Shown: one piece after another, positions 1 to 8,579 of the stretch
Layout: the number at the start of each line of letters is the position of its first letter
Position numbering within the stretch: position 1 is the stretch's first letter
Assembly (NCBI GenBank): GCA_003242515.1
Contig: QGUS01000005.1
Location: 1 to 19,095, forward strand
Reading direction: 5' to 3'
DNA length: 19,095 nt
From: Actinomycetota bacterium
GTDB lineage: Bacteria; Actinomycetota; Acidimicrobiia; Spongiisociales; ZC4RG35
The notes under the pieces: generated by a model
The model's input: the letters and a program-made list of their open reading frames with translations, nothing else
The model's database searches: none
Told to the model about the DNA's origin: nothing
Translations under genes and position numbers: made by a program

Positions 1-2
1 CC

Positions 3-260
3 GCGGGCGCGAGCCACACGGTGACGGTGTCGCAGCCCGGCCAGACCGAGGACCACACCAACGTCGCCACGGTGACGGCCGACGGGCCCGACGGTCCGCT
101 GCAGGTGGACGACGACGCCCGGGTGCGCGTCGAACCCGCCGTGACGCTGCCCTTCACCGGCGTCGCGCTCGACCTCGGCGCCCTGGCGGCAGTCACGGCG
201 ACGCTGGTCGTGGCCGGCACGGCACTGCTGGTGGCCACTCGCCGCCGCCGGACGGCATAG
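3..260 (+). CDS. C-terminal end of an LPXTG-type cell-surface protein (5' truncated by window)
   Basis: The reading frame is open from the window edge (first full codon at base 3), so this is the last 85 residues of a larger protein. It ends with a classic sortase sorting signal: LPFTG, then a hydrophobic membrane segment of about 25 residues rich in Ala, Leu and Val, then a basic tail RRRRTA before the TAG stop. The residues before the signal (TNVATVTADGPDG, then DDDARVRVEP) look like the last strands of a DUF11-like or other Ig-like surface repeat, but too little is present to name the domain. By family knowledge such proteins are exported and linked to the cell wall by a sortase. An internal GTG at 21 is not a credible start because the frame continues upstream. 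A hairpin follows directly. Confidence is high for the anchor and low for the rest of the protein. Confidence 0.8.
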   Translation, partial: AGASHTVTVSQPGQTEDHTNVATVTADGPDGPLQVDDDARVRVEPAVTLPFTGVALDLGALAAVTATLVVAGTALLVATRRRRTA

Positions 261-275
261 CCGTCGACGGCAGAT

Positions 276-310
276 CCTCACCCGGCGGGGCCGCGCTCCG
301 CCGGGTGAGG
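276..310. terminator. Strong hairpin between convergent genes (bidirectional terminator)
   Basis: A perfect 13-bp inverted repeat (CCTCACCCGGCGG at 276-288, complement at 298-310) surrounds a 9-base loop. It lies 15 bases after the stop of the surface-protein gene and between it and the convergent pdxH. No T-run follows on either strand, which is common in high-GC actinobacteria. Confidence 0.8.
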
Positions 311-321
311 CGCGCCGGCGC

Positions 322-341
322 GAGCCGGTGGACGCCGGCTC
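322..341 (-). terminator. Hairpin at the 3' end of pdxH
   Basis: GAGCCGG (322-328) and CCGGCTC (335-341) form a 7-bp stem with a 6-base loop that overlaps the pdxH stop codon. With the stronger hairpin at 276-310 it probably ends the cupin-pdxH transcript. Confidence 0.5.
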
Positions 342-939
342 AGGGGGACAGGCGGAACCGCACCCAGCCCTCCCGGGTCTGGCGGTAGGCGATGCGGTCG
401 TGGAGGCGTGACTCACGCCCCTGCCAGAACTCCCAGAAGGTGGGGGAGAGGCGGTATCCGCCCCAGTGAGGGGGACGGGGCGGGTCGTCGCCGAAGCGCT
501 CCGCCATCTCGGCGAACCGGCGCTCCAGGTGATCCCGGTCGGGGATGACCTCCGACTGGTCTGAGGCCCAGGCGCCGATCCGCGAGCCCAGCGGGCGGGA
601 GGCGAAATATGCGTCGGACTCCTCCTCCGACACCCGCGACACGGTGCCCTCCACCCGGACCTGACGCTCCAGCTCCCTCCAGTAGAAGGCGACGGCGGCG
701 CGGCCGGAGGCCTCCAGCTCCCGAGCCTTGCGGGAGGTGTAGTTCGTGTACCAGACGAATCCGCGGTCGTCGAAGCCCCGCATCAGCACCATTCGCACCG
801 ACGGGGCGCCGTCCGGCCCCACCGTGGCCAGCGCCATGGCGGTGGGCTCGGGCCGCTCCACCTGGACGGCCAGCTTCAGCCAGTCCCCGAAGAGGGCGAA
901 CGGGTCGTCCGGCAGCTCGGACTCGACGAGCTCGGCCAT
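340..939 (-). CDS. pdxH: Pyridoxamine/pyridoxine 5'-phosphate oxidase
   Basis: FMN-dependent cytoplasmic enzyme that oxidises pyridoxine or pyridoxamine 5'-phosphate to pyridoxal 5'-phosphate, the last step of PLP synthesis or salvage. The 199-residue product has the family order: an N-terminal split-barrel region with SVRMVLMRGFDDRGFVWYT, then TSRKARELE, SRPLGSRIGAWAS, and the C-terminal signature EFWQGRESRLHDR that matches the PNPOx pattern. I chose the ATG at 937-939 because it overlaps the TGA of the upstream cupin gene (TGATG), a translational-coupling junction. An in-frame ATG at 979-981 would lie inside the cupin gene and adds residues that do not look like PdxH. The length is close to the usual 200-220. 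The family also includes F420-binding actinobacterial homologues, but the intact C-terminal signature favours true PdxH. Confidence 0.92.
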   Translation of the reverse strand: MAELVESELPDDPFALFGDWLKLAVQVERPEPTAMALATVGPDGAPSVRMVLMRGFDDRGFVWYTNYTSRKARELEASGRAAVAFYWRELERQVRVEGTVSRVSEEESDAYFASRPLGSRIGAWASDQSEVIPDRDHLERRFAEMAERFGDDPPRPPHWGGYRLSPTFWEFWQGRESRLHDRIAYRQTREGWVRFRLSP

Positions 940-1301
940 CACTCCACGAAGACCCGGTCGGGGTTCTCCGGGTCGAACCATGGGCAGAAGACCGACACCA
1001 TGAGGCAGCCGTCGGGGGAGTGGACCGGGCCGTGGACCGTCCCGGCGGGAACGGCCATCACGTCGCCCGGGCCGGCCAGGAACGTACCGTCACCGAACCG
1101 GAATTCCACCGATCCCTCGAGGACCGTGATGATCTCGTCGTGAGTCTCGTGGATGTGGGGTGCCAGCCCCCCGCCCGGCTTGATGTCGACGATCCCCGTG
1201 CTGGAGCGCTCCGTGTGCTGGACCCAGGTGAGCAGCAGGCCGGCGTCCGGGGCGGGGTGCTCGGCCCGCACCTGATGGGCGTGGGCGGTCGGTCTGGTCA
1301 T
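939..1301 (-). CDS. Small single-domain cupin protein
   Basis: A 120-residue protein made almost entirely of one cupin barrel. Motif 1 is intact (H49, H51, E56 and G63 in PHIHETHDEIITVLEG) and motif 2 gives the fourth metal ligand (G79, P85, G87, H90 in PGDVMAVPAGTVH), so it should bind one divalent metal. Substrate and reaction cannot be told from the sequence. It is the first gene of a two-gene unit with pdxH. The ATG at 1299-1301 was chosen because a TAGCCT hexamer stands 8 bases upstream. Longer in-frame extensions reach 1469 but run through the tRNA-Gln gene on the other strand and have no cupin-like content. A link to PLP chemistry is only suggested by position. Confidence 0.82.
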   Translation of the reverse strand: MTRPTAHAHQVRAEHPAPDAGLLLTWVQHTERSSTGIVDIKPGGGLAPHIHETHDEIITVLEGSVEFRFGDGTFLAGPGDVMAVPAGTVHGPVHSPDGCLMVSVFCPWFDPENPDRVFVE

Positions 1302-1309
1302 CGGGCGGC

Positions 1310-1315
1310 AGGCTA
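1310..1315 (-). promoter_or_regulatory. Putative -10 of a leaderless promoter for the cupin-pdxH unit
   Basis: TAGCCT on the minus strand ends 8 bases before the cupin ATG, so transcription would begin at or next to the start codon. No Shine-Dalgarno sequence precedes the gene. Confidence 0.5.
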
Positions 1316-1327
1316 CCCGGAAGGGAG

Positions 1328-1355
1328 TTTGCTCATTCCGCCCACGGACTATGCT
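1328..1355 (+). promoter_or_regulatory. Putative promoter of the tRNA-Gln/tRNA-Glu unit
   Basis: TTTGCT (1328-1333) and TATGCT (1350-1355) are separated by 16 bases and point to the tRNA-Gln gene, whose 5' end is 38 bases downstream. The region is slightly AT-richer than its surroundings. It is arranged back-to-back with the cupin promoter. Confidence 0.5.
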
Positions 1356-1393
1356 TACGGGCACCGAAGTCTCCCCCTCGTGGGGTGACGCGT

Positions 1394-1468
1394 TCGGGGG
1401 TGGTGTAATTGGCAACACGACAGGTTCTGGCCCTGTTATTGAGGGTTCGAGTCCTTCCCCCCGAGCCA
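1394..1468 (+). tRNA. tRNA-Gln (anticodon CTG), CCA encoded
   Basis: A full cloverleaf can be folded. The acceptor is TCGGGGG (1394-1400) with CCCCCGA (1458-1464), the D stem GTGT/ACAC, and the anticodon stem ACAGG/CCTGT around loop TTCTGGC, which gives CTG at 1427-1429. There is a 4-base variable loop, a T arm with GGTTCGAGTCC, discriminator G1465 and an encoded CCA at 1466-1468. The first pair is U1-A72, the weak pair typical of bacterial tRNA-Gln and known as a recognition element for the GatCAB amidotransferase route. It would therefore probably be charged by a non-discriminating GltX. Confidence 0.95.
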
Positions 1469-1501
1469 AGGGCCGGCCACCTGGCCGCCACCTTGAAATA
1501 C

Positions 1502-1577
1502 GGTCCCGTCGTCTAGCGGTCTAGGACGCCGGCCTCTCAAGCCGGTAACGCCGGTTCGAATCCGGTCGGGACTGCCA
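1502..1577 (+). tRNA. tRNA-Glu (anticodon CTC), CCA encoded
   Basis: The acceptor is GGTCCCG/CGGGACT with a G1-U72 wobble. The anticodon stem is CCGGC/GCCGG around loop CTCTCAA, giving anticodon CTC. The T arm is GCCGG/CCGGT with TTCGAAT, the discriminator is G and CCA is encoded. It lies 33 bases after tRNA-Gln and is probably in the same transcript. It differs from the tRNA-Glu at 13753-13828 at only five positions. Confidence 0.96.
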
Positions 1578-1584
1578 CGTCTTC

Positions 1585-1604
1585 ACGCGTCGTTCCCGAC
1601 GCGT
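1585..1604 (+). terminator. Hairpin terminator of the tRNA unit
   Basis: A perfect 8-bp stem ACGCGTCG/CGACGCGT with the tetraloop TTCC begins 8 bases after the tRNA-Glu CCA end. No T-run follows. Confidence 0.65.
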
Positions 1605-1640
1605 CCCCGTCCCGGGTGGGTTCAGCCGCGCGGAAACGCC

Positions 1641-1646
1641 TACACT
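1641..1646 (+). promoter_or_regulatory. Putative -10 for hppA
   Basis: TACACT lies about 40 bases before the hppA ATG. A leader of about 33 bases would carry the AGGAG at 1670-1674. No good -35 is seen. Confidence 0.35.
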
Positions 1647-1685
1647 CCGGCGCCGTTCCTGACACGGCTAGGAGTCGAAACCACG

Positions 1686-3740
<2,055 letters not shown>

Positions 3741-3743
3741 TCT

Positions 3744-3771
3744 CAGACAGCGACAGGGCACGCCCTAGAGT
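3744..3771 (+). promoter_or_regulatory. Putative promoter of the histidine phosphatase-RNase HI unit
   Basis: CAGACA (3744-3749, sharing GACA with the -35 consensus) and TAGAGT (3766-3771) are spaced 16 bases. The ATG follows after 9 bases, so the transcript would have almost no leader. Confidence 0.45.
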
Positions 3772-3780
3772 CGTCCGCGG

Positions 3781-5067
3781 ATGACCACCCGCAGCGACCT
3801 CGTGGGCGTGCCCTACGCCATTCCCAAGGACACCAAGGAGATCGTCTTCATCCGCCATGCGGAGTCCCAGGCGAACGTCGACGGTCTCTGGCACGGCCGC
3901 ACCGACGGCCCCCTCTCCGAGGCCGGCGAGGCTAGCCTCGAGGCGCTGGCCAAGCGTGCCGCCCGGTGGCAGTACGACTTCGTCGTCGCCTCCCCCCTGA
4001 CCCGCACCCGCCTCACCGCCGAGGCCATCACCTCCGACGTCTACATCGACGAGGACTTCATCGAGATGGACGTCGGCCGGTGGGAGGGCCTCAGCTTCGA
4101 GGAGACCGACCGCGACTACCGCGACGAGATGGAGGTCGCGTTCACCGACTGGGACGTCCCCCTCGGCGGAAACGGGGAGTCGCTCAACCAGGTGGCCCGC
4201 CGGGCGTGGGCCGCGGTGATGAAGGTCCTCGACCGACTCCCTGACGGGGGCCGGGCGATCGTCGTCACCCACGGCGGGCTGCTCCAGCCGATCGTCGAGC
4301 CGCACCTCCCCGGCAAGGGCCGCCGGGTGCATCCGATCGTCGGCAACACCTCCATCACCCGTCTGGTCTTCCAATCCGAGCGGTCCCGTCTCGCCACCTT
4401 CAACGACACCGGCCACCTCGGCCCCCGCAGCCGCTGGGTGGAGCACCACCTGCGCAAGGGCACGCCCGTCATCGCCCTGGTCCGCCACGGCCGGACCCGG
4501 GCCAACGTCGAGGGCCGCTGGCAGGGCCGCGGCGACTGGCCGCTCGACGAGGAAGGCGTCCGGCAGGCGGAGATCCTCGGCCGCTGGTACGGCAAGCACC
4601 CCACCGTCTACGCCTCGCCGCTGCAGCGGGCCATGCAGACCGCGGAGCGGGTGGCCAGGAACGGCGTCGTCCCGGTCCCCGGCCTCGAGGAGATGCACAT
4701 GGGGGAGTGGGAAGGCCTCACCAACGCCGAGATCGAGCAGCGCTGGCCCGAGGAGATGGAGCGCATCTACCGCCACCGGGTCGACCTGCGCCGCGGCATC
4801 ACCGGCGAGACCTGGGGCGAGCTGACCGCCCGCGTCGCCAACACCATCGCCGCGCTCCAGCCCGCCCAGGGCGAGCCGACGGTGGTCGTCGCCCACGGCG
4901 GCGCCATCCGCTCCTACATCTCGTCCCTGACCGCCACCGACGACGCCTACTCGGAGTCGCTCTACACGCCGCAGAACACGTCGGTGACCCACGTCGCCTT
5001 CGGCGAGGAAGGGCCGGTGATCCTCGACTACGCCGTGGCGGCGCATCTCGAGACCGACGAGGGCTGA
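3781..5067 (+). CDS. Tandem two-domain histidine phosphatase (phosphoglycerate mutase/CobC superfamily)
   Basis: A 428-residue protein with two complete histidine-phosphatase domains in a row. Domain 1 (about 19-200) has RHAESQAN with catalytic H26, R75 in SPLTRTR, acid E95 in FIEMDVGRWEG and H164 in VVTHGG. Domain 2 (about 229-420) has RHGRTRAN with H236, R283 in SPLQRAMQTAE, an acid at 303-304 in LEEMHMGEWEG and H372 in VVAHGG. Both catalytic sets look intact, so both halves may be active. Known members hydrolyse phosphosugars, phosphoglycerate or alpha-ribazole phosphate; the substrate here is unknown. Its TGA is followed at once by the GTG of the RNase HI gene, and mycobacteria carry an RNase HI-CobC fusion (Rv2228c), so the pairing is meaningful. 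One long CDS rather than two genes is certain because the linker is in frame. Confidence 0.9.
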   Translation: MTTRSDLVGVPYAIPKDTKEIVFIRHAESQANVDGLWHGRTDGPLSEAGEASLEALAKRAARWQYDFVVASPLTRTRLTAEAITSDVYIDEDFIEMDVGRWEGLSFEETDRDYRDEMEVAFTDWDVPLGGNGESLNQVARRAWAAVMKVLDRLPDGGRAIVVTHGGLLQPIVEPHLPGKGRRVHPIVGNTSITRLVFQSERSRLATFNDTGHLGPRSRWVEHHLRKGTPVIALVRHGRTRANVEGRWQGRGDWPLDEEGVRQAEILGRWYGKHPTVYASPLQRAMQTAERVARNGVVPVPGLEEMHMGEWEGLTNAEIEQRWPEEMERIYRHRVDLRRGITGETWGELTARVANTIAALQPAQGEPTVVVAHGGAIRSYISSLTATDDAYSESLYTPQNTSVTHVAFGEEGPVILDYAVAAHLETDEG

Positions 5068-5718
5068 GTGTTCACCTGCCAGACCTGCGGCGAGACCTTC
5101 GACGTCCGCCAGGACGTCCTCGACCGGTATCCAGGTTGGGTGCCGAAGCAGTGCATGAGGTGCCGCAACGGAAAGGGCGGTCCCGCCACGGCGAAGGCGT
5201 CGAAGCCGGCCGGCCGGGGCAACTCCGCCAGCCGGACCCGCGACCTCACCATCGCCGAGGTGCTGGAGAAGTTCACCGATGGCCCCGACACCGGCGTCTT
5301 CACCGACGGCGCCTCCGAGGGCAACCCCGGACCCGGGGGATGGGGAGCCGTCCGGGTCGAGGCCGGGAAGGTGGTGGCCGAGGACCGCGGGAGCGAGCCC
5401 CACACCACCAACAACCGCATGGAGCTGACGGCGATGATCGCCGGCCTCCGCATGGTCGAGCCGGGCGAGTCGGTCGACATCTACACCGACTCCGAGCTGG
5501 TGGTGAACACGCTCACCAAGTGGGCCGCCGGCTGGGAGCAGCGGGGCTGGAAGCGCAAGACCGGCCCCATCGCCAACCTCGAGCTGGTGCAGGAGGCGTA
5601 CCGGTTGTACAGGGAACGGCCCGGCGTCCGCATCAAGTGGGTGCCCGCCCACTCGGGCTACCGCTGGAACGAGTACGCCGACTCGCTCGCCACCGCCTAC
5701 CGGAGGGCGGAGCTTTGA
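5068..5718 (+). CDS. rnhA: Ribonuclease HI with N-terminal zinc ribbon
   Basis: A 216-residue protein in two parts. Residues 1-35 hold a four-cysteine zinc ribbon: C4-x2-C7 and C29-x2-C32 in a context (CQTCGETF, then PKQCMRCR) like small bacterial zinc-ribbon domains. A basic Ala/Lys/Ser linker follows. Residues 75-213 are RNase HI, which cuts the RNA strand of RNA-DNA hybrids. The DEDD residues are D80 in FTDGASEGN, E119 in NNRMEL, D141 in YTDSE and D205 in NEYAD; H195 is in PAHSG. The GTG start lies directly after the previous TGA, with GAGGG just upstream. The next gene overlaps its stop. The usual RNase HI N-terminal additions are hybrid-binding domains of other kinds, so the ribbon is unusual and may bind nucleic acid or protein. 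Confidence 0.9.
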   Translation: MFTCQTCGETFDVRQDVLDRYPGWVPKQCMRCRNGKGGPATAKASKPAGRGNSASRTRDLTIAEVLEKFTDGPDTGVFTDGASEGNPGPGGWGAVRVEAGKVVAEDRGSEPHTTNNRMELTAMIAGLRMVEPGESVDIYTDSELVVNTLTKWAAGWEQRGWKRKTGPIANLELVQEAYRLYRERPGVRIKWVPAHSGYRWNEYADSLATAYRRAEL

Positions 5719-6698
5719 CCCCGGAGGCCGTCCGCGGCTGGGCCCGCCACGCCGTCGACTCGCCTCTCTACGTCCACCTCGCCGGCGTCATCGCCGACGA
5801 CCCCGACCTGCTTGGGATCGCCGGCCGGATCGTGAGCCAGCCGCAACTCAACATCCTCCTCGCCGGCGTGCAGCTGATCCTGGCGCGGGACCCCTCCGAC
5901 CCCCTCGCCGCCTGGTACCCGAACCTCACGGCCGAGCCCCGTCCGCCTGACGACGCTCTGGGCCGGGAGTTCCGCCGCTTCGTCGCCGACCACGAGGACG
6001 AGATCACCCGGATCGGCGCCACGCGGTACGCCCAGACCAACGAGGCACGCCGCGCCGTCGCCCTCCTCCCGGCCGTCTGGACGAGCGGATGGGACCGCTT
6101 CCACCTGGTCGACGTGGGCGCCTCCGCGGGGCTCAACCTCGCCCTCGACCGTTACCGGTACCGGTGGGGGAGCGTGGAGTGGGGTGACTCGCCGCTCCTC
6201 CTCGAGGCCGGGTCCCGGGGCGCCGACCCCCGGCCCCGTCCCATCGAGATCGGCCGGAGGATCGGTCTCGACCTCAACCCCCTCGACCCATCGAACCCCG
6301 ATGACCGCGCCTGGCTGGAGGCCCTGATCTGGCCGGAGGACGGGGAGCGGCGCCGACGCTTCCGGGCCGCGGTGGCCATCGCATCGGGCGTCGGGATCGA
6401 GATGGTCGCCGGCGACGCCTCCGCGACCATCGCCGGTGTGGTGGGCTCGCTGCCGGCCGGCGAGCCGGTGGTGGTGATGGACTCCTTCACGCTCAACCAG
6501 TTCTCGCCCGCCCAGCTGGAGGCGTTCGACCGGGCCGTGGCCGAGGCCCGGGAGACCCGTCCGGTGTATCGGGTGTCGATGGGGGAGACATGGCGCGACG
6601 ACGGGTCGTCTCTACGGGTCGACGACGGCTCCGGCCCGCGTCAGATCGGCTGGGCCCACCATCACGGCAGGTGGGTGGAGCTCTACGACTTGCCGTAG
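5715..6698 (+). CDS. DUF2332 family protein (uncharacterised, Rossmann-like motif)
   Basis: A 327-residue cytoplasmic protein that I recognise as DUF2332 from LVDVGASAGLNL (residues 131-142), the following LDRYRYRWG, and the late WRDDGSSL and GWAHHHGRWVEL segments. The Asp-Val-Gly-Ala-Ser-Ala-Gly stretch resembles the nucleotide-binding loop of SAM-dependent methyltransferases, but no activity is established for the family. The start is inferred to be the TTG at 5715-5717, which overlaps the RNase HI stop as TTGA and has GGAGGG 7 bases upstream (5702-5707). The frame stays open far upstream but only as an overlap with other genes. Its 3' end overlaps the convergent SDR gene by 16 bp. Confidence 0.82.
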   Translation: MTPEAVRGWARHAVDSPLYVHLAGVIADDPDLLGIAGRIVSQPQLNILLAGVQLILARDPSDPLAAWYPNLTAEPRPPDDALGREFRRFVADHEDEITRIGATRYAQTNEARRAVALLPAVWTSGWDRFHLVDVGASAGLNLALDRYRYRWGSVEWGDSPLLLEAGSRGADPRPRPIEIGRRIGLDLNPLDPSNPDDRAWLEALIWPEDGERRRRFRAAVAIASGVGIEMVAGDASATIAGVVGSLPAGEPVVVMDSFTLNQFSPAQLEAFDRAVAEARETRPVYRVSMGETWRDDGSSLRVDDGSGPRQIGWAHHHGRWVELYDLP

Positions 6699-7387
6699 AC
6701 GGGGACCAGGGCCCCGTTCATCACGCCCGAGCGCTCCTCGAGGATGAACTCGATCACCGCCGCGATCTCGTCGGGCGTCGGCCAGTTCACGTAGTCGGCG
6801 TGCGGGAACGACTGCCGGGTGGCCGGGGTGTCGATCACCGACGGCATCAGCACGTTGGCCGTGACGTTGGTGTCGATCAGCTCCTGGGCGACGGTGAGCC
6901 CCAGGGAGACCACGCCCGCCTTGGCGATGTTGAACGCTGCCTGACCCGGCGGGTTGTCGATGACGGCCCGGCTCCCCACGAGGACGATGCGCCCCCAGTC
7001 GGCCCTGGTCAGGTGGGGGATCGCCGCCCGTACGGTGTAGAAGGCGGACCGGAGGTTGAGGTCGAACATCCGCTCCAGGCGGACGTCGTCGGTCTCGACC
7101 ACGTCACGCCCGCCGGCCCAGCCGCCGACCAGGGCGGAGACGCCGTGGATGGCGCCCCAGGTCCGGGCCACCTCATCGAAGAAGGCGGTCACCTGCTCGG
7201 GATTGGTGGCGTCGACCCGGCGCAGGATGATCCGCTCGTCGTCCACGTCGAACTCGCGCTCGAACTGCTCGGCCTCCGCCGGGAGCAGGTAGGTGACCGC
7301 CATGCGGTAGTCCTGCCCGAACAGCCTGCGGACGAGGGCCGTGCCGAGCCCTCCCGTGCCGCCTGTGATCACGATGTTCCTGGTCAT
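6683..7387 (-). CDS. SDR-family protein with Phe in place of the catalytic Tyr
   Basis: A 234-residue short-chain dehydrogenase/reductase. The cofactor loop TGGTGGLG (8-15) is intact, as are D59 (VDAT), N111 (DLNLRSAF) and S139 (VLVGSR). The usual YxxxK appears as F152-NIA-K156, so the catalytic Tyr is Phe. The central NNAG motif is replaced by LVGGWAGG, which recalls the GGWAGG of dihydropteridine reductases. It may be a binding or regulatory protein, or an enzyme using another acid. The ATG at 7385-7387 has GAGGGA just upstream. It is the last gene of the minus-strand group, 34 bases after the glycerate kinase, and may also have its own promoter (TATATT). It overlaps the end of the DUF2332 gene tail to tail. 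Confidence 0.88.
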   Translation of the reverse strand: MTRNIVITGGTGGLGTALVRRLFGQDYRMAVTYLLPAEAEQFEREFDVDDERIILRRVDATNPEQVTAFFDEVARTWGAIHGVSALVGGWAGGRDVVETDDVRLERMFDLNLRSAFYTVRAAIPHLTRADWGRIVLVGSRAVIDNPPGQAAFNIAKAGVVSLGLTVAQELIDTNVTANVLMPSVIDTPATRQSFPHADYVNWPTPDEIAAVIEFILEERSGVMNGALVPVYGKS

Positions 7388-7410
7388 CTGTCCCTCGCGA
7401 GGTCCGAGTC

Positions 7411-7416
7411 AATATA
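7411..7416 (-). promoter_or_regulatory. Putative -10 for the SDR gene
   Basis: TATATT on the minus strand lies in the 34-base gap after the glycerate kinase gene, 23 bases before the SDR ATG. It is conspicuous in such GC-rich DNA. No clear -35 is seen. Confidence 0.35.
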
Positions 7417-7421
7417 CGTTG

Positions 7422-8579
7422 TCACCACCGCCACAGGACCCACAGGTCCGCCACGTTGGTCCCGGTGCGGCCCGTGACCACCAGGTCCCCGGTCCGCTCC
7501 AGGTAGGCAGCCGAGTCGAAACCGGCCAGCGCTCCCGCCGGGTCCCCGCCCCTCGCCAGGGTGGTCCCGTCCACGATCGCACCGGCCGCGTCCGAGCGCC
7601 CGTCCATTCCATCGGTCGCCAGGGCGGCGAACATGACCTGACGGCGGACGATCAGCTCCGCGGCGACCAGCGCCGCATGGGTGTTGCGGCCGCCACGGCC
7701 TTCGCCCGACACCTCGAGCGTCGTCTCGCCGGCCCCGACGCTCACGCCCGGGCCGCCGCGGCGGAGGAACCGGTCCACGGCGTCGGGCACGGGCCCTTCG
7801 ATCCAGCCGTCGAGGACCGAGACCGGGTTGCCGTCCTCCCGCGCCGCTTCGGCGAATGCCGTGGCCGCGCTCCGGCCATCGGCCAGCACCTCCACGGAGG
7901 TGGACACCGGTTCGGGCGGCACCGACCGCAGCGCCTCCTCGACCGACGGTGGGACCTCGACTCCGTGCCGGCGCATGATCGCCAGGGCCGTGTCCGGGTC
8001 GCGCCGGACGGCCAGGGTCGGGCCGGATGCCACGACCTCGGGCCCCAGCGGGCCCACGTCGGAGACCACGAGCGTCAGGACGTCGTGCCCGGCGGCACGG
8101 ACCAGGCCGCCCGCCTTGACCGCAGAGAGGTGGGCCCGGGCCAGGTTGGTCTCGCCGATGGACGCGCCGCCCAGCAGGAGCGAGGTGGTGGCGGTGGCGA
8201 CGAACTCGGGGTCGATCCCGGGCAAGGGATGCTCACAGAGAGCGGAGCCCCCACCGGATATCAGCGCCACGACCCTGCCTGCCTCCCGGGCCACCTCGAG
8301 CACCCGGCGCCCCGCGGCGAAGCTCGCCTCGCCGGGGACCGGATGGTCGCCGACGATCAACTCGACCCCGTCGGGGACCTCCCCGGGGGAATCGGCGACG
8401 CAGACTCCGCTCACCCCACCCCAGGCATCGGCGGCGCCCCACGTCATCGCGGCCGCGGCCTTGCCGATGGCGATCACCGTCGCCGGGATGTGGCCTCCGA
8501 GCCGCTCCGCGGTGAGGCGTCTGGGGTCGACCGATTCCAGCGCCCGTCCGAACCAGGTCAGGACGGCGTCCCGTCTCAT
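7422..8579 (-). CDS. Glycerate 2-kinase, MOFRL type
   Basis: A 385-residue two-domain kinase of the DUF4147-MOFRL family, which phosphorylates D-glycerate to 2-phosphoglycerate with ATP. Visible blocks are AIGKAAAAM (37-45), LISGGGSALCEHP (107-118), the Lys- and Gly-rich LSAVKAGGL (151-159), LVVSDVGPLGPEVVASGPT (170-188), GRGGRNTHAAL (295-304), ATDGMDGRSDAAGAIVD (321-337) and TGRTGTNVADL at the C-terminus. It is slightly shorter than the usual 400-450. The ATG at 8577-8579 overlaps the fbiD stop as ATGA, so the two are probably translated together. Its product is one enolase step from phosphoenolpyruvate, the proposed substrate of FbiD, which makes the pairing biochemically suggestive. Older annotations sometimes call this family hydroxypyruvate reductase. 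Confidence 0.9.
   Translation of the reverse strand: MRRDAVLTWFGRALESVDPRRLTAERLGGHIPATVIAIGKAAAAMTWGAADAWGGVSGVCVADSPGEVPDGVELIVGDHPVPGEASFAAGRRVLEVAREAGRVVALISGGGSALCEHPLPGIDPEFVATATTSLLLGGASIGETNLARAHLSAVKAGGLVRAAGHDVLTLVVSDVGPLGPEVVASGPTLAVRRDPDTALAIMRRHGVEVPPSVEEALRSVPPEPVSTSVEVLADGRSAATAFAEAAREDGNPVSVLDGWIEGPVPDAVDRFLRRGGPGVSVGAGETTLEVSGEGRGGRNTHAALVAAELIVRRQVMFAALATDGMDGRSDAAGAIVDGTTLARGGDPAGALAGFDSAAYLERTGDLVVTGRTGTNVADLWVLWRW

Noticed and set aside
1302..1469. Longer N-terminus for the cupin gene
   Set aside because: The extension would run antisense through tRNA-Gln and across the tRNA promoter. The ATG at 1301 has a matching -10 hexamer.
4707..5714. Upstream extension of the DUF2332 frame
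   Set aside because: The added residues are Arg/Pro/His-rich out-of-frame translation of the phosphatase and RNase HI genes. The TTG at 5715 with GGAGGG upstream is sufficient.
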